Of a stretch of 64,000 nt of DNA, positions 55,177-64,000 are shown one piece after another. The stretch covers positions 53,244-117,243 of the forward strand of contig JAEUHQ010000065.1 of the NCBI GenBank assembly GCA_016794565.1. The letters run 5' to 3'. The notes under the pieces were generated by a model, which was not told the origin of the DNA, did not search any database, and saw only the letters and a program-made list of their open reading frames with translations. A program made the translations under genes and the position numbers. Each line of letters starts with the position of its first letter. Position 1 is the stretch's first letter. The stretch is from Planctomycetota bacterium. GTDB lineage: Bacteria; Planctomycetota; UBA1135; UBA2386.

Positions 55177-55685
55177 ATGCAGTCGCACCCGTTCGACGTC
55201 CTGATCGTCGGCGCCGGCCCGGCCGGCTCCGCGGTGGCCGGCCTGCTCGCACAGCGAGCGCTCCGCGTGCTCGTCCTGGAGAAGGACCACTTCCCGCGCT
55301 TCCACATCGGTGAATCGCTGCTACCCGCGGGGCTGCCTGTGCTGGATCGGCTCGGTGTCGAGCCGCTGACGGACACCTTCGTCTACAAGCGCGGCGCCCA
55401 CTTCGTCTGCGAAGAGAGCGGCCGCGAAGGCATCTTCGCCTTCAACGACGCCCTGCCCGGCTGCGCGAGCCACGCATGGCAGGTCGAGCGCTCCCGGTTC
55501 GACACGGCGCTGCGTGATCGCGCGCGGGCTGCCGGCGCCGAGGTCCGTCACGGCGAGACGGTGGTCGACCTCGGTGCCGATGCCGACGGCGCATTCGTCG
55601 CGACGCGCGGCGAACGCTTCGCCGGCCGCTACCTGATCGACGCGTCGGGGCAATCGCGCTTGATGGCGCGTCACGCCGTCGCGCT
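55177..55685 (+). pseudogene. FAD-dependent oxidoreductase (halogenase/GGR-like), 5' part only
   Basis: Encodes about 170 residues of an FAD-dependent oxidoreductase. The Rossmann motif DVLIVGAGPAGSAVAGLLAQ is at the start, FPRFHIGESLLP carries the Gly-Glu-Ser typical of tryptophan-halogenase-like enzymes, and GRYLIDASGQSRLMAR matches the DxSG strand. Homology ends near 55,685, where the sequence becomes the antisense of another FAD domain on the minus strand. The open frame runs on to 57531 only as a shadow. A full enzyme would be about 400-500 aa. It is either an inversion breakpoint or an assembly misjoin. The start could also be ATG 55165 or 55084. Confidence 0.65.
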
Positions 55686-57510
55686 CGTTCATGCCGCGCA
55701 GGTCATCCTCGATGCGGCCGCGGTCGATCTGGTACGAGGGAACGATCGGTTCGGCGCACGGGCCGATCTCGGCACGCTGGTGCAGCGGCAGGTCGCCGCC
55801 GCCGGGGAAGAACCGCAGGCCCATCTTCGGGAGCTGGCGTTCGCGCATGTACTCGCGCAGCCCGAGGCGCTCGAAGTACTGGCAGCCGAGTTCGACCGAC
55901 GATTCGCCCACCTTGTGGCAGGCGGCGGGCAGGGGCCGCGCGGTCTTCTCCACGACGGTCACCGCGAGGTCGGGCATCTCGCGCCGCAGCTGGCGGGCGA
56001 GCAAGAGACCGGCGAAGCCGCCGCCGCAGATCACGACGTCGGTGGGCGGAGCGTCGGGCACGGTCGCTGCCGCGGTGAATGGTCCGGGTTCGTCGCGGCG
56101 CTGGTCCGGCGCCGGCCGCGTGGTGCACCGGCCCACGAGTCCGAGCAGGTGCAGCACCGGTGTCGTCAGGAACGTGGTGACGACTGCCATCGTGACCATC
56201 ATCGCGAACAGGGTCGGCGAGATGATGCGGAGGTCGAGACCGACGTTGAGCACGACCAGCTCCATGAGGCCCCGCGTGTTCATCAGCGCACCGAGTGCGA
56301 TGGCCTCCCTGTTCGCGATCCCGGTGCAGCGAGCGGCGACGTAGCTGCCGCCGAACTTGCCGATCGTCGCCACGGCGATCACGAGCAGGCAGAGCGACCA
56401 GTTCTGCAGCCCGTGCACGAGTCCGAACTCCGTGCGCAGCCCTGTGAACGCGAAGAACATCGGCAGGAACAGCACCACCACGAGGTCGTGCAGGCGCGTC
56501 GTCGCGGCGCGCGCGAGGTGCGAGTCGTGCGGGATGATCGCGCCGAACAGGAACGCGCCGAACAGCGCGTGGATGCCGATCGCTTCGGTCGCCAGCGCCG
56601 ACAACAGGAGGCCGGTCACGACGGCCGCCATCGCGGTCGCCGAGCCGCTCGCGGCCGCGGTCTGGCGCGCGACCATGCGCACGACGAGCGGCCGCACGAC
56701 CAGCAACATCACGAGCGTGAAGGTGGTCGCGAGCGCGATCGTGGTCAGCGCGTCCGCGGTGGTGGCGCGGGCGATCCCCACGACGAGCGCCAGCAGGCAC
56801 CACGCGCTCACATCGTCGACGGCGGCGCACGCGAGCGACATCGCGCCGAGCGGGGTCGCCGAAAGCCCGGTGTCGCCGAGGATGCGGGCGAGCACGGGGA
56901 ACGCGGTCACCGACATCGCGACCGCGACGAACAGCGCGAACGGCGTGAACGGCACGTCCGCCGTCGCAGTGGTCGGGTAGAGCAGCAGGGCCAGCGCACT
57001 GCCGAGCAGGAACGGTGCAGTGATGCTGGCGTGGGACACGGCGATGGACGCGTGCGTACGCTTGCGCAGCAGCGTCGTGTCGAGTTCGAGACCGACGAGG
57101 AACAGGAACAGCACGACGCCGATCTCGGCGACGATGCCGAGCAGCGGCGCGACGTTCGGCGGCATCAGGAACGCGAACGCATCGGGCATCGCGCGCCCGA
57201 GCAGGGACGGCCCGAGCAGGATGCCCGCGAGCATCTCGCCGACGACCGGGGGCTGGCCCAGGCGGCGGAACAGCGCGCCGAAGCCGCGGGCGACCACGAT
57301 CACGACCGCCAGCGCGAGCAGGACATGCGCCAGCGCGTGTGGCGTCCCGACGCTCGTCGTGCCGTCGAACGCCACGTGCGATGGGGCGGGCGGTGGTGCG
57401 TCGAGGCCGCGACCGATCGCCGTGATCGCCACGAAGCCGGCGATCGCCGCGGCGACCATGAATGCGTAGACGACCGAGAGGCGCCGGTTCGACGTGAGTG
57501 TTGGGTCCAT
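55321..57510 (-). CDS. Cation/proton antiporter fused to a truncated FAD oxidoreductase
   Basis: 729-codon frame. Residues 15-450 are a CPA2-type Na+/H+ or K+/H+ antiporter with about 12 helices: VGEMLAGILLGPSLLG, VLFLFLVGLELDTTLL, AVAMSVTAFPVLARIL, AAVDDVSAWCLLALVVG with the exchanging Asp-Asp, and GALMNTRGLMELVVLNVGL. A linker of about 30 residues without a stop leads into an FAD Rossmann domain near residue 485 (VVICGGGFAGLLLARQL), with KVGESSVELG and QIDRGRIEDDLRGMN. Homology stops near 55,685; the remaining codons read antisense through the plus-strand FAD gene. The fusion looks genuine. The 3' end does not. Confidence 0.75.
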   Translation of the reverse strand: MDPTLTSNRRLSVVYAFMVAAAIAGFVAITAIGRGLDAPPPAPSHVAFDGTTSVGTPHALAHVLLALAVVIVVARGFGALFRRLGQPPVVGEMLAGILLGPSLLGRAMPDAFAFLMPPNVAPLLGIVAEIGVVLFLFLVGLELDTTLLRKRTHASIAVSHASITAPFLLGSALALLLYPTTATADVPFTPFALFVAVAMSVTAFPVLARILGDTGLSATPLGAMSLACAAVDDVSAWCLLALVVGIARATTADALTTIALATTFTLVMLLVVRPLVVRMVARQTAAASGSATAMAAVVTGLLLSALATEAIGIHALFGAFLFGAIIPHDSHLARAATTRLHDLVVVLFLPMFFAFTGLRTEFGLVHGLQNWSLCLLVIAVATIGKFGGSYVAARCTGIANREAIALGALMNTRGLMELVVLNVGLDLRIISPTLFAMMVTMAVVTTFLTTPVLHLLGLVGRCTTRPAPDQRRDEPGPFTAAATVPDAPPTDVVICGGGFAGLLLARQLRREMPDLAVTVVEKTARPLPAACHKVGESSVELGCQYFERLGLREYMRERQLPKMGLRFFPGGGDLPLHQRAEIGPCAEPIVPSYQIDRGRIEDDLRGMNERDGVTRHQARLPRRVDQVAAGEAFAARRDECAVGIGTEVDHRLAVTDLGAGSPRAITQRRVEPGALDLPCVARAAGQGVVEGEDAFAAALFADEVGAALVDEGVRQRLDTEPIQHRQPRG

Positions 57511-57524
57511 GCGACGAGGCCCGG

Positions 57525-57530
57525 AGTCTA
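57525..57530 (-). promoter_or_regulatory. Candidate -10 (TAGACT)
   Basis: TAGACT on the minus strand lies 14 nt before the ATG at 57510; no ribosome-binding site is seen. Confidence 0.38.
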
Positions 57531-57597
57531 GGCGCTCCCGGTCACCGTCGAAACCGACTTCGTTGCATGCGGGCGACGGAGTCGGCAGCATCCGTCG

Positions 57598-59532
57598 ATG
57601 GCCCTGCTCACGCTGAACGACGTCCACGTCACGGTGGGCGAGCGGCACCTCCTGCGCGGTGTGTCCCTCGTCGTCGGCGAGGAGGATCGCATCGGCTTCG
57701 TGGGGCCGAACGGCTGCGGCAAGTCGACCCTGCTCCGCATCATGGCTGGCGACCTCGTTCCCGATGCCGGCGAGCGCACGTTGCGACGCGAACTCCGGCT
57801 CGGCTTCCTGCCGCAGGAACCGGTGCTGCCGGCCGACGCCTCGGCGTTCGACGTCGTCGTGCGCGGCATCGCGGGCCGTGACGAGGTCCTCCGGGCACTC
57901 GAACGCGTGCATGCCGAACTCGCGACGGACGTCGCGCCGGAGAAACTCGAACGACTGCTGAAGGAGCAGCAGCGCCTCGACGAACGCCTTGAGCACCTCG
58001 GCGGCCACGACGTCGAGCACCGCGCCCGCGCGGTGCTGCACTCGCTCGGCGTGCCGCGCGAGGAGGCCCGTTGCGGCGACATGTCGGGCGGCGAACGGCG
58101 GCGCACGGCGCTCGCGCGGCTGCTCGTCGGCGGCCCCGAACTCCTGCTGCTCGACGAGCCGACGAACCACCTCGACGCCGCGGTGACCGATTGGCTCGAG
58201 ACGTTCCTGCTCGACCAGGGCACGCCGCTCGTGATGGTGACGCACGACCGGTACTTCCTCGACCGGCTCTGCAACCGCATCGTCGAATTCGAGGGCGGCA
58301 TGCTGCACGAGTACGAAGGCGGCTACCGCAGCTACCTCGTGCAGCGCGCGGAGCGACTCGAGCGCGAAGCGAAGGCGGAGAGTGCGCGCCTCAACACGCT
58401 GCGCCGCGAAACGGAGTGGGTGAAGCGCGGGCCGCCGGCGCGCACGACGAAGGCGAAGGCACGCATCGGTCGCTGGGAGTCGCTGCTCGCGAAAGCACCT
58501 CCGCCGACGGCCGCGGAGCTCGAGTTCTCGATCCCGGAGGGCCCGCGGCTCGGCGACTTCGTGCTGCGCCTGAAGGGGGTCGGCAAGAGCTACGGCGAAC
58601 GCTCCGTGCTCGACTCGCTCGACTTCGAACTCGGCCCCGGCCAGCGGCTCGGCATCGTCGGTCGCAACGGCGCCGGCAAGACGACCCTGCTCAAGATGTG
58701 CCTCGGGCAGCTTGCTCCCGACACCGGCACGGTTGCGATCGGACCGACGGTGAAGTACGCCTCGATCGACCAGGTCCGCTCGGCGCTGTCGCCGCAGAAG
58801 ACCGTGCTGCAGGAGGTGTCGAACGGCAACGACTACGTCGTCGTCGCGGGCCGCGGCATGCGTGTCGAGACCTTCCTCGAGCAGTTCCTGTTCCCCGGCG
58901 CGATGAAACACGCCCTGGTGTCGTCGCTGTCGGGCGGCGAGAAGAACCGAGTGCTGCTGGCCCGGCTGCTCTGCGAGGGCGGCAACGTGCTCGTGCTCGA
59001 CGAACCGACGAACGACCTCGACCTCGCGTCGCTGCGTGCACTCGAGGACGCGCTGCTGGCGTTCCCCGGCGCGGCGATCGTCGTCAGCCACGACCGCTGG
59101 TTCCTCGACCGCGTCGCGACGCGCGTCGTTCACCTCGACGGCGAAGGCCATGCGCGTGTGCACGAGGGCGATCTCTCGCTGTTGCTCGAACATCTGGCCG
59201 CGGAGGGCGCCGAGGCGGAGGCCGCCGCCGCGCGCGCCGAGGCCGCGAAGAGGGCCAGGGCCGCGGCGGCCGCGAAGCCGGTGGAGAAGCAGCGCCGGCT
59301 CAGCACGCGCGAGCAGCAGGAACTCGCCGGATTGCCGGCGCAGATCGAAGCCGCGGAGCGCGACCTCGCCGCCGTGGACGCGGGGCTGCTCGACCCGGCC
59401 GTCTACACCGCCGCCGGACGCGACCGGTTCGAGCAGTTGACGAAGCAGCGGACGGCGCTCGCGCCGCGGATCGCCGCGCTCTACGCGCGCTGGGAAGAGC
59501 TGGAAGCGATCGCCGAGTCGGCGCGCCGCTGA
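57598..59532 (+). CDS. ABC-F family ATPase (Uup-like)
   Basis: 644-aa soluble protein with two ABC ATPase domains and no membrane helices. Domain 1 has Walker A GPNGCGKST near 39-47, signature MSGGERRR and Walker B LLLLDEPTNHLD. Domain 2 has GRNGAGKTT, LSGGEKNR and VLVLDEPTNDLD. Between them is the ABC-F linker, with the charged ERLEREAKAESARLNTLRRE helix and the TKAKARIGRWESL segment. A C-terminal Ala/Glu-rich coiled coil after about 540 is typical of Uup. ABC-F proteins act on ribosomes; Uup also affects precise excision and replication forks. It is divergent from the antiporter, 87 nt apart. Confidence 0.92.
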   Translation: MALLTLNDVHVTVGERHLLRGVSLVVGEEDRIGFVGPNGCGKSTLLRIMAGDLVPDAGERTLRRELRLGFLPQEPVLPADASAFDVVVRGIAGRDEVLRALERVHAELATDVAPEKLERLLKEQQRLDERLEHLGGHDVEHRARAVLHSLGVPREEARCGDMSGGERRRTALARLLVGGPELLLLDEPTNHLDAAVTDWLETFLLDQGTPLVMVTHDRYFLDRLCNRIVEFEGGMLHEYEGGYRSYLVQRAERLEREAKAESARLNTLRRETEWVKRGPPARTTKAKARIGRWESLLAKAPPPTAAELEFSIPEGPRLGDFVLRLKGVGKSYGERSVLDSLDFELGPGQRLGIVGRNGAGKTTLLKMCLGQLAPDTGTVAIGPTVKYASIDQVRSALSPQKTVLQEVSNGNDYVVVAGRGMRVETFLEQFLFPGAMKHALVSSLSGGEKNRVLLARLLCEGGNVLVLDEPTNDLDLASLRALEDALLAFPGAAIVVSHDRWFLDRVATRVVHLDGEGHARVHEGDLSLLLEHLAAEGAEAEAAAARAEAAKRARAAAAAKPVEKQRRLSTREQQELAGLPAQIEAAERDLAAVDAGLLDPAVYTAAGRDRFEQLTKQRTALAPRIAALYARWEELEAIAESARR

Positions 59533-59668
59533 CGGCCCCGCGGAGCACTCGGGCGTCATTCCCGCATCGGATCGCGCCGCCCGGGAGACGAACTATCGGC
59601 GACGGATCGTCGCTCTCGGCTGCCGGTGCGTCGCCCGCCTCTGCCGAGTCCCGGACCGACCCACACTC

Positions 59669-60955
59669 ATGCTCGACCCCATCCGCTTCTCCGGCTGTCT
59701 GCTCTTCGCCGCGTCCCTCGCCGCGCAGGTCCCGACCGACAGCATCGTTCTCCTCGACTGGTTCTCCGCCGGGCCGTTCGGCGTCAACCAGATCGTGTTC
59801 CTCGACTCGGCCGGAGGCGGCTCGACCGACGTGATCGGGGCGACCCCGTTCGGATCGCCGCCGCTGCAGGGCATCGCCGCCGACGCGGCCAACCCCTCCG
59901 ACTTCTTCCTCCTGGGGCTGCTGAACGGCCCGAACGCCGGCATCAATCGCGTGCCCGTCGGAATGCTCGCCGTGCCCGGCGCGCCCGACAGCTCCCTGTG
60001 GACGCATCCCGGCGCCGATCGCATCCGCGTCGCGGGCGGCAACGTCTGGACGCTGTCGGGCGGAGCCATCGAATCGACCCCGCTCGCTGGCGGCAGCCCG
60101 ACGTCGCTCGCCGTGTTCAACGATGCCGTCGACATCGCCGTGGCGGCGAACAAGTTGTTCGTCGGACGGCGGAACGCTGCGTCGCCGTCGACGCCCGTGG
60201 CCCTGATCGAGATCGACCTCGCGACGATGGCGCAGCGGACCGTGGGCTCGTACGCGGACGTGCGGCGCATCGCGGTGGACACCGCGGGCGTCGGGCTCGC
60301 GATCGGCACGACCAGTTCGGCGGTCCAGGTCGCCGTCGCGAACGGCAACGTCGTCGCCACGCATGCGGCAACGGTCGGCCCGGTGGTCGCCGTGACGTGG
60401 ACGACCGACGGCTCGATCGTGTGGGGCGAGTCCGCGGGGCTCGGCTACGCGGTGTTCCGCGCCGGGCTGCCGGCGCCGATCCGCGTGCACGCGCTCGCCG
60501 ACCTCGTCGATCTCGATGTCGCGGTCGCGACGACAGCGTCGGCGATCCCCTACGAGATCGGCTGCGGCAACGGTGGCGCGACCACGTGGTCCGTGTCGGG
60601 GTTGCCGACGCTCGGGAACGCATCGTTCGCGATGTCCCTCGGCGGCGCTCCGCCCGACACGCTCGGCGTCCTGTTCCTCGGCGACAGCCGCCGCTTCTCG
60701 ACGGTGCACGCGCAGGCGCTGCCGATGGACCTCACCGCGTTCGGAGCGCCGGGCTGCTTCCTGTTCGTGGATCCGATCGTGCCCCTGCTCCTCGTGTCCG
60801 ACCCGATCGGCGTGGCGACCCGTGCACTGCCGATCCCGGCGACACCGGGGCTCGCGGGCGTCGAGTGGGTGGGCCAGGGGTACGTGTTCGACCCGTCGTA
60901 CACGCCCTACCCGTTCGCGGCGACCGGCGGACTCGCGCTCCGGATCGAGCCGTGA
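59669..60955 (+). CDS. Secreted protein with shared C-terminal module
   Basis: 428-aa exported protein with a signal peptide ending SLAAQ near residue 20. The body is beta-rich with short strands (SIVLLDWFSAGPFGVNQIVFLD, GVGLAIGTTSSAVQVAVANG), possibly an irregular propeller. The last 120 residues are the shared module: YEIGCGNGGATTWSVSG, then LPMDLTAFGAPGCFLFVDP, and GVEWVGQGYVFDP near the end. Both cysteines are present. It is followed after 19 nt by the membrane-bound ECF sigma gene. Function unknown. Confidence 0.8.
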   Translation: MLDPIRFSGCLLFAASLAAQVPTDSIVLLDWFSAGPFGVNQIVFLDSAGGGSTDVIGATPFGSPPLQGIAADAANPSDFFLLGLLNGPNAGINRVPVGMLAVPGAPDSSLWTHPGADRIRVAGGNVWTLSGGAIESTPLAGGSPTSLAVFNDAVDIAVAANKLFVGRRNAASPSTPVALIEIDLATMAQRTVGSYADVRRIAVDTAGVGLAIGTTSSAVQVAVANGNVVATHAATVGPVVAVTWTTDGSIVWGESAGLGYAVFRAGLPAPIRVHALADLVDLDVAVATTASAIPYEIGCGNGGATTWSVSGLPTLGNASFAMSLGGAPPDTLGVLFLGDSRRFSTVHAQALPMDLTAFGAPGCFLFVDPIVPLLLVSDPIGVATRALPIPATPGLAGVEWVGQGYVFDPSYTPYPFAATGGLALRIEP

Positions 60956-60974
60956 TCGCGGCGATGTTCGCGTG

Positions 60975-63536
60975 ATGCACGACGCCGAGATCCGGACGCT
61001 GCTCGCCGACCTCGGCTGGTTGCGTGCTCTGGCGAGGCGTCTCGCGCGCGACGCCAGTGCCGCCGACGATGTCGTACAGGAGGCCTGCGCGATCGCGCTC
61101 GAACGACCACGGCCGCCGCACCAGTGGCGCGCGTGGCTCACCGGCGTCGTGAAGAACCTGGTGCACGAACGGCGGCGGCAGCAGGCACTCGACCGGCGCT
61201 GCGCCGAGATCGCCGCCGTGGCCGAGTCCCGGCCGACGGACGACGTCGTGCACCGCGCCGAGATGCAGCACACGATCGCCACGCAGGTGCTGGCACTCGA
61301 AGAGCCCTATCGATCGACGGTCCTGCTGCGCTTCTTCGACGCGCTGCCGCCGCGGCGCATCGCGGCGATGCACGGCGTGCCCGTCGCGACCGTGCACAGC
61401 CGCCTGCAGCGTGCGATGCAGATGCTGCGCCGCCGCCTGGACCACGAGTCCGGCAGCCGTTCGAAGTGGCTCGCGGTCGTGATCCCGATCGGATGGCCGT
61501 CGTCGGCCCTGCGTCGTGCGACGGCACTGCGCGCGCGGCAGTTCGCCTTCGGCGGGGTCGCGCTCGCCGTGGCGGCCTTCGGTGCGTGGACCTTTTGCGC
61601 CGGCAGCGGTGCGTCGTCGCCGTCGGCGCCGGGATCCCGTGCGAACGCGGTCGTCGCGACCACCAGCGAACGGGTCGCCGTGACGGATCCAGCGCCGATC
61701 CCGCCCGCGCCGCGACCGCGGCCCGTCGATGGGACCCTCGTTCGCGGACGCGTCGTCGACGTGCTCGGCCATGGTCTCGCGGGTGTGCGGGTCTCCGCAC
61801 GAACGGGCGACTACTGGTCGCGCACCGACGCAGCAGGCACGTTCGTCGCCGACTTCGCCAGGACGGATTCCGACGGGTCGTTCGCCGGGCGACTCGAGGC
61901 GACGCACGCGCTCCTCATCGTCCGGCAGCCCGAACTGCAGACGATCTTCGTCGGCACGTGGTCGACCGCGGCCGACGTCGAGCCGTGCGTCGTGGTTGCG
62001 CCCGGAACGGCCGTCGTCGGCACGGTCGTCGACTCGGAAGGGCATCCCGTCGGGCACGGGGAGGTCGCGCTGCGTCTGCCGCCCGGTGTGCTCGCCGGCT
62101 TCGAGGGGACGCTCGACGCGTCGTCGCAGACCGCGTACGAGACGCGCGTCGGCGCCGACGGTTCGTTCGCGATCGCCGGCCTCCCGTGGATCGAAGGCGC
62201 GGAACTCGTCGTGACCGGCGACGGGTGTGATGCTGCAACGGTGCCGTTGCCGCGCTCCCCGACCGCGGACCTGCGCATCGTCCTCGCGGCGCCGGTCGCC
62301 GGACCGGGGGATCTGCAGGGCGACGTGTTGCACGTCGACGGTTCGCCGGCGCACGGCGCTCTCGTCGCGCTCGGCGTGACGTCGGTGACGACGGACCGGC
62401 GCGGGCACTTCGTGCTGCGTCTTCTGCGCGCGGGGCGACCTTCGGATCTGGTCGCCGCGCTGCCGGGCTTCGCACCGGCGCGGCTCGCGGCTCCGGCGGA
62501 AGGCGGTGACGTCGTCGAGGACTGGCCGCGGCCGATCGAACTGCGGCTCGGGCCGCCGTGCGGCAAAGTCGTCGGACGCGTCGTCGACGAACACGGTCCC
62601 GTTGCGGGTGCCGAGGTCTGGATCGACGATCCGACGCGGTTCGGTGCGGTGCGCGGTCAGCCGGTCCAGCTCGAGTACTTCGTCGCGGGCGGGGCGCTGC
62701 GTTGCCGCGGCCGCCCGATCCCGCTGCTGGATGCCGCGACCGTGGACGATCCGGCCATCGATGATCGGCAGGTGCCGGCACAGTTCGCGCACGAGGACGA
62801 GCCGACGGCGTCGTGGTTCTTCGTCACGACCGATGGCGAGGGCCGCTTCACGCTGCCCGGCCTGCTCGATCGCCCCGCCGCCCTGCGCGCGTTCGATCCC
62901 GCGACGGCTCGAACGGCGCGCGTGGTCGACGTGATCGCGGGCGGGGCGCCGGAGATCCGCCTCGTCGAGGCCGCGAACGTCGTGCTCGGCCGGGTGCTCG
63001 CCCCGAACGGCGATCCGCTCGCGGGCGTGAGGGTGCGGCAGGAGATCGCCGTGTTCGCGCGCCGCACCGCCGTGCCGGCGGGGGCGTTCCAGCTCGGTTT
63101 CCTCCGCGAAGGCCGAACGGCGACGACTGCCGCGGACGGCACGTTCGCGTTGCCGGTCGCGACCGCGCTGCCGTGGTTCCTCGGGTTCGACGGCCAGCAC
63201 ATCCGGCCCGGGGACTTCGACGGCGCGGAGGTGCGGCTCGGCGCGGAGTCGACTTTCGTGCTCGAGCGCAGGTGTCGCTTCGTGATCGCGCTCGCGGATC
63301 CGAGCGAAGCGGATGCCGTGTCGTTCGCGGATCGCGACGGCCGGACCATGCACCTCATGGCGCCGGCCCTGCGCAACGCGCGCGGCAGCGAACCGCGGCT
63401 GCCGCTGCGCGATGGGCGCAGCGTGCCCATCGTCGTCGGCGAGAGCGTCGCCACGTGCGTGTTGTGGCGCGGCGAGGTCCGTGTGCGCTCGTTTCCGGTG
63501 TCGCCGACGCCGGGCGGAGTGACCACCGTCCGATGA
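60975..63536 (+). CDS. ECF sigma factor fused to a membrane segment and large extracytoplasmic region
   Basis: 853-aa one-protein signalling system. Residues 1-165 are an ECF sigma factor: region 2 DASAADDVVQEACAIALERP and RAWLTGVVKNLVHERRRQ, region 4 LALEEPYRSTVLLRFFDALPPRRIAAMHGVPVATVHSRLQRAM. A single hydrophobic helix lies near 190-210 (FAFGGVALAVAAFGAWTFCAG). The remaining 640 residues hold four or more beta-sandwich repeats of carboxypeptidase-regulatory-like type (RGRVVDVLGHGLAGVRVSA, GTVVDSEGHPVGHGEVALRL, GRVVDEHGPVAGAEVWID, GRVLAPNGDPLAGVRVRQ). A sigma domain tethered to the membrane implies release by proteolysis or signalling through the outer part. The start is ATG 60975; a GTG at 60972 is also in frame. 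Confidence 0.85.
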   Translation: MHDAEIRTLLADLGWLRALARRLARDASAADDVVQEACAIALERPRPPHQWRAWLTGVVKNLVHERRRQQALDRRCAEIAAVAESRPTDDVVHRAEMQHTIATQVLALEEPYRSTVLLRFFDALPPRRIAAMHGVPVATVHSRLQRAMQMLRRRLDHESGSRSKWLAVVIPIGWPSSALRRATALRARQFAFGGVALAVAAFGAWTFCAGSGASSPSAPGSRANAVVATTSERVAVTDPAPIPPAPRPRPVDGTLVRGRVVDVLGHGLAGVRVSARTGDYWSRTDAAGTFVADFARTDSDGSFAGRLEATHALLIVRQPELQTIFVGTWSTAADVEPCVVVAPGTAVVGTVVDSEGHPVGHGEVALRLPPGVLAGFEGTLDASSQTAYETRVGADGSFAIAGLPWIEGAELVVTGDGCDAATVPLPRSPTADLRIVLAAPVAGPGDLQGDVLHVDGSPAHGALVALGVTSVTTDRRGHFVLRLLRAGRPSDLVAALPGFAPARLAAPAEGGDVVEDWPRPIELRLGPPCGKVVGRVVDEHGPVAGAEVWIDDPTRFGAVRGQPVQLEYFVAGGALRCRGRPIPLLDAATVDDPAIDDRQVPAQFAHEDEPTASWFFVTTDGEGRFTLPGLLDRPAALRAFDPATARTARVVDVIAGGAPEIRLVEAANVVLGRVLAPNGDPLAGVRVRQEIAVFARRTAVPAGAFQLGFLREGRTATTAADGTFALPVATALPWFLGFDGQHIRPGDFDGAEVRLGAESTFVLERRCRFVIALADPSEADAVSFADRDGRTMHLMAPALRNARGSEPRLPLRDGRSVPIVVGESVATCVLWRGEVRVRSFPVSPTPGGVTTVR

Positions 63537-63628
63537 GGGGCGACGCGATCCGGCAGCCCCTGGTCGACTCCGACGGCGCCCGGCGCGGCCGGCGGTTCGC
63601 CGTCACGAAGAGGGGTTGACCGCGGCGA

Positions 63629-64000
<372 letters not shown>

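Noticed and set aside
55690..57531. Continuation of the plus-strand FAD frame
   Set aside because: After about 55,685 the translation is the antisense of the antiporter/FAD gene, rich in His, Asp and Arg. It is not treated as coding.

Overview
The window is high-GC (about 70%), gene-dense bacterial chromosome with short intergenic gaps; none exceeds 300 bases. No phage, transposase, CRISPR array or rRNA was seen. Several features suggest a member of the Planctomycetota, probably one of the marine lineages rich in secreted beta-propeller proteins. These features are an ECF sigma factor paired with a Ser/Thr kinase, a second ECF sigma factor fused to a membrane-anchored extracytoplasmic part, many secreted proteins sharing one C-terminal module, a vanadium-haloperoxidase-like lipoprotein, and few Shine-Dalgarno sites. 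The assignment is inference; no 16S gene is present.

Layout. 1-1.1 kb: 5' part of glutaminyl-tRNA synthetase (minus). 1.2-10.3 kb: a secreted beta-helix-like protein, then three tandem paralogous secreted beta-propeller proteins of about 850 aa. 10.4-14.1 kb: ECF sigma factor and Ser/Thr kinase operon (minus). 14.2-16.8 kb: a PhyH-type dioxygenase overlapping an SGNH hydrolase (minus). 16.9-21.2 kb: a polyferredoxin with a TPR tail, a TerC-like membrane protein and a sodium/solute symporter. 21.3-24.4 kb: a PcrA/UvrD helicase overlapping a minimal sigma-54 activator. 24.7-32.9 kb: two radical SAM enzymes, a TPR membrane protein, a FemAB/GNAT-like protein and a peptide-type solute-binding protein. 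33.1-34.6 kb: an unrecognised lipoprotein. 34.8 kb: tRNA-Ala(GGC).

35.1-42.2 kb: a coiled-coil membrane protein with a histidine phosphatase, gltX, rhomboid protease, a TPR protein, a single-domain asparaginase, an aldo/keto reductase and a methyltransferase. 42.2-51.5 kb: Kelch and propeller proteins, the haloperoxidase-like lipoprotein and two more secreted proteins. 51.5-53.9 kb: an arsenic operon, arsM, SigZ-like sigma factor, aquaporin and arsC, with overlapping or near-overlapping junctions. 54.0-55.1 kb: J-domain chaperone. 55.2-57.5 kb: two FAD-oxidoreductase 5' parts abutting tail to tail, one of them fused in frame to a cation/proton antiporter. 57.6-63.5 kb: an ABC-F ATPase, a secreted protein and the membrane-bound ECF sigma protein. 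63.6-64.0 kb: the 3' part of a di-haem cytochrome c peroxidase-like gene (minus).

Three regulatory themes recur. Many starts lack a Shine-Dalgarno sequence and instead have a TANNNT- or TAGNNT-type hexamer 6-14 nt upstream, as expected for leaderless or near-leaderless mRNAs. Operon partners are commonly joined by GTGA or ATGA overlaps. Alternative sigma control is prominent, with three ECF-type sigma factors and one sigma-54 activator in 64 kb.
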